64,000 nucleotides of DNA, taken from contig JACMZG010001914.1 in assembly GCA_018340805.1 (NCBI GenBank), forward strand, positions 3,404,164 to 3,468,163, in the 5' to 3' direction. Under the pieces are notes generated by a model, which searched no databases, had not been told where the DNA came from, and saw only the letters and a list, made by a program, of their open reading frames with translations. This document shows, one piece after another, positions 55,165 to 64,000 of this stretch. The translations under genes were made by a program, and so were the position numbers. This DNA is from Microvelia longipes. Its lineage: Eukaryota; Arthropoda; Insecta; Hemiptera; Veliidae. Numbering within the stretch: the first letter of the stretch is position 1; each line of letters opens with the position of its first letter.

Positions 55165-56350
55165 AAAATATAAATAAGTAAAGGTACTAGGTAGTAGTAG
55201 TAAATATCGACTATACACCAACGCACTCCTAAATCTAATGCAGAATTTTATAAATTCCTTGCCAGGGCGTTTATTTAGAATAATGCAATACATAGAAGGA
55301 GCACAAGACCGTAAACACAATGTAATTCCACTGATAACGACGAAAGCCGGTTGACTGGTGCAACTAATGTAATGCCAACTGACAAAAAAATTATTTAAAA
55401 TATTGTGTCATAAATCTGTTAATGAAGACGATCGTAAAGAACAAATTTATAATTAAACCACTTGCTGAGTATTTAATAAAACTGGTCTTAGATGGCAAAA
55501 GAGTGACGGAATACAGAATCTACATTTAGTTGACGAGGACTACTTTGAAATAATTTTATAATTAAAAACTTAAATACAATTTAAAATGCTTTAATTAATT
55601 GTAATGAAACCGATATTTTATATTAGTATTTTTATGAATCAATCATTAATTAATAATAGAACATAATAATTCAGCAACCGGAAGTATTGCCAACTTTTTT
55701 TTAGAAAATTGTATATTGTTAGGGTGGCAGCATCACTTAAATGCACCAGTGAACCGGCTTTCGTGTTATCAATAGTGCTCCTATATATAGTATTATTCTA
55801 AGAGCGTTTATGATTAGAAAACTTAAGATGTCTCAAAAAGTCCATCTAAAGAAGAAATATAAACTAAAAGAAGATTTAGTTACAAAATGTCAAATCGATT
55901 CCCGACCATTTTTTACCCACAACTTGGTCATTATTTCCCTATAAAAGACAAAGCAGTTTTCTTACAATATTCTCGGCGTGATAGCGTGCTAGGAGTAATA
56001 TCGGGACCAACAAACGATGTCATATCCCTCGAAGGCTCACACTGACCAGAAAGACTAGATATGAACTAAAGATACATAACTAATAACTATGACAAAGCTC
56101 GTCACGCTAGCGAGCCCTCGGTAAATTACAGACCACCCCTGTATTATTGCTTTTAATTAGCTTATTTTGTAAAAGTTAATTATTCATATTTTACTCGATA
56201 TAAGTGGTGTGAATAAAGAAAAGGTTAATTTATGACAGTCATTGTTAGCTTGATTCAGATTTATATCGATCTAAGACCCTACATTCCAGTTACACACTCA
56301 AATCCCGTGAAGATAATTACTCATAAGTTAAATTGAGCCACGAAGTGCCG
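55165..56350. other. No gene recognised
   Basis: Unassigned sequence. No motif, hairpin or repeat is supported. Confidence 0.4.
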
Positions 56351-56419
56351 TAATAATTAATAAAAACAGAGAAGTTTTTGTCTCTCTACACATTATTATA
56401 TTTATATAACAGAACCGGC

Positions 56420-56445
56420 TTTCAACCGATAACGGTCATCATCAA
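56420..56445 (-). ncRNA. Hammerhead-like core, left arm (mutated)
   Basis: On the minus strand TTGATGA replaces CTGATGA. Stem ACCGUUAUCGGU and GAAAGCCGG are kept. Loss of the first invariant C should abolish self-cleavage. Confidence 0.45.
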
Positions 56446-56748
56446 TGCCTACATGACAAATAATTGATCAATTAATATAATGAACGTATAGAGTAAAAAA
56501 GTAAAAAATCAAATACTACACTTACATTTACACTACACAAAAATAAACGCGACAATAAGGTTTTAAAATTAAAAAAACAAAAAAAATAACGAAAAAAATT
56601 ATGCAAAATAAAATAATTTTAATAATATTTTTTTAATTTTTTGACAAGTTATTGTCGCGTTTATTTTAGAATTTTTATGAATTGTATTATCTGATTTTTA
56701 CTCTATTTGTTCATTATATTAATTGATAAATTGTTTGTCATGTAGGCA

Positions 56749-56774
56749 CTGATGATGACCGTTAACGGTTGAAA
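56749..56774 (+). ncRNA. Hammerhead-ribozyme-like core, right arm (intact)
   Basis: CTGATGA (56749-56755), stem ACCGU/ACGGU, GAAA (56771-56774). GC-CG-GC can form a two-pair stem III, followed by UC as cleavage site. UGUU after it can pair with GGCA before the core as a short stem I. This is the most complete minimal hammerhead in the window. Confidence 0.55.
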
Positions 56775-56854
56775 GCCGGCTCTGTTATATAAATATAATA
56801 ATGTGTGGAGAGACAAAAACTGTTCTTTTTTTAATAACTCATATAATCTTTATT

Positions 56855-57595
56855 TGATTTATTTTAAATTTGGTTTACACAAAAGTAAATAAAAATCAGT
56901 TTTATAATACTTTTTGGTTCTCAATAAACAAGGGGCTTTAGTGGATTCTCAAAGAAAAATGAGATATGAGATTTTTTACATTGTACCACAAATTAAAATG
57001 ACGAAACACTTCGTAATTGTATCATGCTTAAATTTCAAGCAAACCGTTTGATTAGTGTATAGACTTGAAGAATAAATGTAATTCAAATCGTTAGAGAGAA
57101 ATTCCAGAAGTAGGTAGTAAGGTAAACAGAAACAGTCCTGTAGAAATTGTTCAGTTCAAGGTATATACTTGCTACGAGTACCCGAGGTAGTAGCGATGTT
57201 AGTTGGCGACACTATTTTACATTGTAAATGCCAGATATGTTTCTTCCCCTTTTTATAAGTTCCTTGGTGTTAACTTTGTTTACCCTACTATGTCACATTG
57301 TATATACATGCATGTGTGTTTTTTTAAATGTATGTATAATATGTAGGATTTTTCATTAAATTACATAGCAACTATACCTCTTAATTTTTTATTATTAGTA
57401 GTAATTTTTATAATCTTTTTTCAATTAAACTACTTTTAGAGATTTTCTAAAGGAAAAATGTTATTAATCTTTAAAGCAAAGTCAGAATATTATCTTTCTT
57501 TGATTTATAAGTCAAAAGTGCGATAAAAAGGGGTCGAATGGAATGAAAATTATGATGTAATGGGAGTAGGGGACATGACAGAGGACGGGTTGCTC
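56855..57595. other. No gene recognised
   Basis: On the minus strand an AATAAA lies at about 57386-57391, which could serve the candidate exon upstream of it (57604-57794). Confidence 0.4.
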
Positions 57596-57603
57596 CGGGG
57601 GAG

Positions 57604-57794
57604 TCATCCTGTCCTGGCGGGGTGAGGATCCATGTTATTAGGCTGGTAATCTGGTCTAGGGACAGAAACACATATTTCACTGCCAGCACCAGAAGGCACC
57701 GCTCCGTCATCTGTTGATCTACCAACTAGATTTCCAAAACTCAGCACAAGTTGTTTCATAACAATAATAACATCTTCAAATACAAAATGATATT
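57604..57794 (-). CDS. Candidate last coding exon, unknown gene
   Basis: On the minus strand a polypyrimidine run and CTACAAAAG (acceptor at 57795-57796) precede an open frame: EYHFVFEDVIIVMKQLVLSF, then GNLVGRSTDDGAVPSGAGSE, then ICVSVPRPDYQPNNMDPHPA and a stop. The second half is GC-richer than its surroundings and mixed in composition, unlike the repeat-derived frames. AATAAA lies about 215 nt downstream. I do not recognise the protein. A chance open frame is a real alternative, since no upstream exon could be identified. Confidence 0.25.
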
Positions 57795-57879
57795 CTTTTG
57801 TAGAAAAAAAAACAAAAAACCTCTCGTTTGATGGTCCTTGTAAAATACTTATAAAAATGGAATTAATCTGAAATTGAAG

Positions 57880-58130
57880 CATGTTATTTACTGCTCAAAT
57901 AAAAGAGCAAGGAATAATTCTAATGTCACAATATTTATCAGAAAACTCATTACCAAAAAACTTTAACATAAAACTTGATATCAGAACACTTTACCATTAT
58001 ATCAGATGACTATAAAAATCCACAACACAATTTTTTGTGCGAAATGTTTTATTTCTATACAAAACGTCAACTGCATTAGAGCATCGTTTCGATGGTTGTT
58101 CCATTTTGCTTCTTCTATTTTCTAGATATA
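57880..58130. other. No gene recognised
   Basis: AT-rich flank of the foldback element. Confidence 0.4.
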
Positions 58131-58131
58131 T

Positions 58132-60135
<2,004 letters not shown>

Positions 60136-60179
60136 ATACTATATTTTCCTATAGATCTACTTTATAATTAAGTGAAAGT

Positions 60180-60785
60180 AAAAATAATACCAAAACATTC
60201 GAGTAACTCGTTTTAATTTTATTATTTCAAATATTTTCACCATAAATAAAGGATTTCATTTTTATCCAATGAATGGTGAGAGCAATAAAGCGCTGTCATC
60301 TCTCTAACAGCTCCTCTGACTTTTCAAATTAAAATTTTCTCTTTTAATAAGAAGAGCCATAAAGGCCCGGGTAATAAAGAGAGGCGCCGTATGTGTAGGC
60401 TTTGTTTTTGCTCCGTTACTATGACGACCGAGTTACGACAGCACGTGACACAGGCCCTTGTGATAATTACTCAAACTTGATCATCCCTCCGAGGGTCCCT
60501 TGCCCTCTTTATCTTTTTATACTCCATAACTAATAACCCGCTCCTTGATATTAATTGTCCAGTAACCCCAACTCAGGGTTACGTAGAAAGGTTATAGCCG
60601 TTACCTTTAAAATCCAGTTTTATATGACGTCAGTAGTAAGCTCAAAGAGCCTCATTTCATATATTATTTTCTTAAACTTCAAACCAGTATAGTTGACTGT
60701 GAAATCCACTCCAAATGTTCACTTAGTTAAAATGGAAAGCATATTTTCAAAGTGAACCAATTAAATTCTAAAATTGTTCTATTTA
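60180..60785. other. No gene recognised
   Basis: 60360-60480 is GC-richer (GGCGCCGTATG, CGACAGCACGTGACAC) but has no supported frame. Confidence 0.4.
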
Positions 60786-60789
60786 ACGT

Positions 60790-61175
60790 TTTCTAACCTT
60801 AAAATTGCATGTTTTTCCATGTTAACATGATTAAGATATAGATAGATTTAAACATTAGACATATTCTATCAAACCATAAGATATATAAAGTTTATATAGA
60901 GCAAAAGAGTAGCACAGCTTTTATGTGATGATTTATTGTTTGACATATAATGCTGAAAAAGGTTAGATAACTTAAATTTCATAAAAACGAGTGTTTTTCA
61001 GCGTTATATGTCAAACAATAAATTATCACACATGCAAGCTGTGCTACTATCTTTCTTTAGATCAACTTTATATTACCTATGGTGTGATATAATTTGCTTG
61101 ATTTTTAAATTTGTCTATATTTTATATATTTTAAATATGATTTTTTTATGGTTTTTGTGCGTTTCGGGGTGTAAA
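60790..61175. repeat. Inverted repeat related to the foldback spacer
   Basis: 'gtagcacagcttttatgtgatgatttattg' (60910) pairs with 'caataaattatcacacatgcaagctgtgctac' (61017). The right flank 'atggtttttgtgcgtttcgg' and left flank 'aaattgcatgtttttccatgttaac' match the spacer of the 58132-60010 element on both strands. Confidence 0.7.
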
Positions 61176-61179
61176 TCAG

Positions 61180-61780
61180 AAATTTGTTTAAGTATATTCA
61201 GTTTATGTATTATGTTCAGTTCAGATTATGTATTATGTGTATTTCAGTTTATGTATTAATGGCAGTGAGGCAAGTGTTTTTTTCTAGTTTTAGCTATTGA
61301 AACTTATCGCAAAGCCACGGTTCTACTGTGGATTAAACGCACAATGTATTTACTTCGATTTACAAGTTAAAATATTACTTCCAATCTAAGTAAGTTAGAA
61401 AAAGGGCCTAAGGGCGTGGCATACTTGCTATGTGGTCTAATACACATCGCTAATCTCTACAGCTATCACACTTAAGTCTTAATTACCTAGGATAAGGGCG
61501 ATTACACGAATTTAAGATACATAGAGGCTGATAGATCTGATCTTTACAAATATCATATAAACCATGAGAAAAATGTCTCTATTATAAAGCTAATAATTTT
61601 ACAATGTTAAGGCAAAGGAATACTTCACTCCTTTTTGAATAACGCTTTGAAAGAATATTTTGCACATTAAAAGTACTTATTGCGCAATTTAAGCCTCAAT
61701 ATTATACAACTAAAGTTTTCTCTTTGCCAGCGAAGAAATTTATCGAGTTTTTACTTCTTATCATGTATACCATACGTATA
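61180..61780. other. No gene recognised
   Basis: A short tandem 'cagtttatgtattatg' lies at 61198-61258. The rest is unassigned. Confidence 0.45.
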
Positions 61781-62030
61781 GAGTCACCCGTGGTGTAGTG
61801 GTCAAGGTACGCGGCCAATACACAGAATGAATGGCCTCTAGTCATGAGTTCAATCCCAGCACGGGCCTCTAGGATTTTTATGAGAGGGATAAAAATTCTG
61901 CGTACCACGTCCTTCAGAAGGGACGTAAAAGCCGTTGGTCTCGAGCCTGTGCGTTGTCAGATACTCGTTTAAGATCCCTCACCCTAAATGAAACTGGGTA
62001 TAGGCAAAATTTAGGACCCTCATTGTAGAT
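61781..62030 (+). mobile_element. tRNA-headed SINE
   Basis: The head GAGTCACCCGTGGTGTAGTGGTC contains a good A box (TGGTGTAGTGG), and GAGTTCAATCCC about 50 bp later is a good B box. The body 'cgtaccacgtccttcagaag', 'ggacgtaaaagccgttggtc' and 'cctgtgcgttgtcagatact' resembles the conserved body of arthropod SINEs whose tails derive from RTE-type LINEs. The 3' end is not sharply defined. It differs from the SINE-like family at 5.0 and 9.7 kb. Confidence 0.75.
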
Positions 62031-62034
62031 TCAT

Positions 62035-62340
62035 TATAGTACTATACTGTTTCTGCCTTGTAGTTTAAGGTGTGTGGAGGTTTGGTTTAACAGTAAGAGC
62101 ACGTATTGTTCCCAGTTTTCACTAGACTATAAGAGTCAATGAAAATATGTATGATTGCTTGAAAAAGCATGAGAGGAACCATAGAAATTAACGGCCCTTC
62201 TGTCAAGATTAGATGAAATATACCTACACTTGAAATTAAAAGGAGTAGAACACTGTCTTGGGGAGCTGGCAAAAAGGGCCCAACAACGTGGCCTAATCGC
62301 CTGGTAGTTACTACCTCTCCCCCATATTACTACCACTACC
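62035..62340. other. No gene recognised
   Basis: Unassigned sequence between the SINE and the next R1 copy. Confidence 0.4.
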
Positions 62341-62341
62341 A

Positions 62342-62670
62342 TACGTATTATAGGAAAAGTATTGTGTCACGTATATAGGAAAATTCCGAAAACGGGATGT
62401 CACCGGAATTATCCGTTTATGTGTTTAAAGGCCTTCTGAGTGGTTTTCACAAAGTTGTCTGTGTGAGTGTGGGTTATCATCGTAGCTCCTAGTGTATTTA
62501 TGCTAGAGTGTTAAAACATAGTACAAAATCAGTCTACTGCTGTCGTTGTGCTATTTGGAGAGTAGCACAATTTAGGAATTTATTCCAAAGGTCTTAAAAT
62601 TCTGATGGGAAAAATATTTTTCTTTTTTTTACGGTAATAAATGAAAAATGAGGAAAAGTAAAAAATTACT
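62342..62670 (+). repeat. R1 dispersed repeat with both ends visible
   Basis: The left end is disturbed ('tataggaaaagtattgtg' twice around 62350-62385). The body runs 'gggatgtcaccggaattatcc', 'tcatcgtagctcctagtg' and 'ctgtcgttgtgctatt', and it ends ATGAGGAAAAGTAAAAAA. That is the reverse of the standard R1 start TTTTACTTTTCCTCAT. This copy suggests R1 has terminal inverted repeats. Confidence 0.7.
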
Positions 62671-62674
62671 TTTA

Positions 62675-63310
62675 GTTAAAAACAGCAAACATGACGTCAC
62701 GGATTAGTTCAAATTTATGCCATAGTACAAACGATGTTTATTTTGAAACTCAATATATATTTACAGCACGGTTAATTTTTTGTGCTAACCTTTCTTTTTA
62801 ATTAATAATCCAATGAAAGAAATGTAACTTATTAGAAATACGCCAGCCTGTCGTAAGAGCGTCACGGTTGGTATAAAATTAAATAGAACAAGGTTGGCGA
62901 GTATTTGAAACAACCTATGCATACACACGCTTTGATGACAACCAAGAGAAAAGCCTAAACACGGCTGACCCTTGATGAGGAATTATCTAGATTTCCCTTG
63001 TCTGGAATATTTTTATGATTTTTCTTCATCGAGTTAATTATTTCCATTTTTTTCCACCCCTCGTATTCTTATAATGTATTCAAAGTTATTATTTAAAGAT
63101 AACAAGATAGTAATTATTTTTACATTTTGATTTTTATTATTTCTTTGCGGTTTTGATTTCGTGATAAGAAGTCAAGTGTTTATAATCGTATTGAATTTTA
63201 CGATTATAGGCATAACTAATAAAGCCTTGATACTATTAAAAGTAACGCGTTTGAAAATGTCGTGTTCCATGCATGCTTGAGGTTATTTTAAACGCGTTAA
63301 AACATTATCT
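62675..63310. other. No gene recognised
   Basis: Unassigned AT-rich sequence upstream of a possible promoter. Confidence 0.4.
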
Positions 63311-63315
63311 GATGC

Positions 63316-63321
63316 TATAAA
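63316..63321 (+). promoter_or_regulatory. Candidate TATA box
   Basis: TATAAAG at 63316 is followed about 30 bp later by CGTTCACACAG, a weak initiator-like site. It lies 82 bp before a consensus splice donor. In AT-rich DNA such a match alone is weak. Confidence 0.25.
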
Positions 63322-63482
63322 GGAATGAATTTATAACTCTGTTCCGTTCACACAGCGTACTGAAAGTAGATTATAAGAAACAAGTGCAAACCGATCCGTA
63401 AGTGCAGTTATTCTTTTTTTTTAAATTTAATAATTTATTTAATAATTTACAAGTACAAGATTGAATGTTACATTTTTAACAG

Positions 63483-63707
63483 AAAAATCATAAAACAATT
63501 CTAACCCAACCATATGTGTTGCATGAGGACAGACTCGTGAGCAACACTGAGTCTACTCTAACAAACAGACACTCTCTCCAGATATATACAATTAATAATA
63601 TAATACAAAAAAATTCACCTGAAAAAAATTCAAATTTACCTGACGAAACCATTATTCAAAACCTATTCAACTATTTACGAGAAACTGATATTTTGAACGA
63701 AATCTAA
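63483..63707 (+). CDS. Candidate exon of a small spliced gene, unknown
   Basis: A consensus donor (CC|GTAAGT, intron from 63398) and acceptor (CATTTTTAACAG, intron to 63482) would define an 85-nt intron. The downstream exon stays open for 74 codons and includes LVSNTESTLTNRHSL, PDETIIQNLFNYL and ends RETDILNEI before a stop. In the same frame the upstream segment meets a stop eight codons before the donor. The first ATGs after the acceptor lead to tiny frames. So either the start lies elsewhere or this is non-coding. I do not recognise the sequence. Confidence 0.25.
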   Translation, partial: KNHKTILTQPYVLHEDRLVSNTESTLTNRHSLQIYTINNIIQKNSPEKNSNLPDETIIQNLFNYLRETDILNEI

Positions 63708-63709
63708 AG

Positions 63710-64000
63710 AAAACTTCAACTTATATTTTTATTTCTTATTTGTTAATTTGTTATTTTCAAATATCTATTTCCTAACTTTTAATATCTATTACCTTTCTGC
63801 CAATTCCATCTTCGGCCTACCTATCTTTTGACATCCCCTTTTAAATTTTGTTAGTTATCCGAGTATTTGAATACCAGTTCAATTCTATTTTCATTTAATA
63901 TTCAATTATATAATACAAGGCCAAATTTTCATAGTATTACTTTATCTTTAACCTCAAGCCAGATCAAATACCTCAACCTTTATGTTGTTTATCTTGCTTT
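63710..64000. other. AT-rich end of the window
   Basis: No gene or repeat is recognised. Confidence 0.4.

Larger units (their letters stand above)
56356..56850. mobile_element. Palindromic hammerhead-bearing element, about 490 bp
   Basis: The left arm (about 56356-56565) and right arm (about 56635-56850) are reverse complements: 'gtctctctacacattattat' against 'ataataatgtgtggagagac', 'catgacaaataattgatcaa' against 'ttgataaattgtttgtcatg', and 'aataaacgcgacaata' against 'ttattgtcgcgtttatt'. Each arm holds a hammerhead-like core facing outward. The centre is A/T-only. It encodes no protein. Inverted, hammerhead-bearing terminal repeats are known for Penelope-like elements, which is the favoured relationship. 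Confidence 0.75.

Noticed and set aside
54973..55320. 115-codon minus-strand frame
   Set aside because: It crosses a poly-A run (a row of Phe) and a SINE tail fragment; no domain or conserved composition.
57471..57725. 84-codon minus-strand frame overlapping the candidate exon
   Set aside because: It is out of phase with the more exon-like frame and has no acceptor or motif.
61781..61870. Possible functional tRNA gene
   Set aside because: Good A and B boxes exist, but no cloverleaf or acceptor stem can be drawn and the sequence continues into a SINE body.

Overview
This window looks like repeat-dense, AT-rich nuclear DNA of an invertebrate, most likely an insect. The evidence is the mix of elements: Ty3/gypsy pol remnants, a Jockey-type LINE RNase H region, hAT-type elements with 8-bp target duplications, tRNA-headed SINE-like units, hammerhead-ribozyme-like motifs of the kind known from Penelope-like elements, many (TA)n tracts, and a possible 85-nt intron. 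No bacterial-style gene organisation, rRNA gene, canonical tRNA gene or CRISPR array is visible. The species cannot be fixed from the sequence alone. No complete host protein-coding gene is recognisable. Long open frames are few, and many lie over microsatellites, minisatellites or transposon fragments.

Layout. 0-10 kb: a short MITE (489-947), a 31-bp minisatellite (2310-2640), two related SINE-like units (about 5.0 and 9.7 kb), and a (TA)n cruciform next to a small inverted-repeat element with a hammerhead-like core (7.7-8.4 kb). 10-14 kb: an element with nested inverted repeats that carries a broken Crypton-like tyrosine-recombinase exon (10408-10711), then a composite repeat that ends in a nearly perfect palindrome with tRNA-like modules (12.1-13.9 kb). 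14-24 kb: a 613-bp hAT-like element, minisatellites, a head-on LINE/gypsy junction (16.45-17.75 kb), and a hAT element with perfect 8-bp duplications (21722-23343) that contains a second copy of the composite repeat. 25-36 kb: a tandem repeat of about 108 bp, a palindromic pair of hammerhead-like repeats (27.6-27.96 kb), a partial foldback end, a VNTR, and a gypsy 3' end with polypurine tract and LTR start (33.36-34.2 kb). 38-51 kb: two hAT-like elements nested one in the other (40454-41705), a MITE inside a MITE (43.63-44.39 kb), and two MITE copies with perfect 8-bp duplications (48239-48562 and 49911-50437). 51-64 kb: a palindromic MITE, a palindromic hammerhead-carrying element (56.36-56.85 kb), a 1.88-kb foldback element (58132-60010), a tRNA-headed SINE (61.78-62.03 kb), and two weak candidates for host exons (57604-57794 minus; 63316-63707 plus).

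The window reads as a stack of insertions. At least four insertions are supported by exact 8-bp duplications, two of them inside older elements. The signals most worth following are the hammerhead-ribozyme-like cores that recur in at least six repeats, often as head-to-head inverted pairs, and the very similar palindromes that carry pol III promoter-like boxes. One dispersed repeat (called R1 here), recognised by the hairpin TATACCGTAGGTATA near its end, is present about 15 times and is the dominant background repeat.
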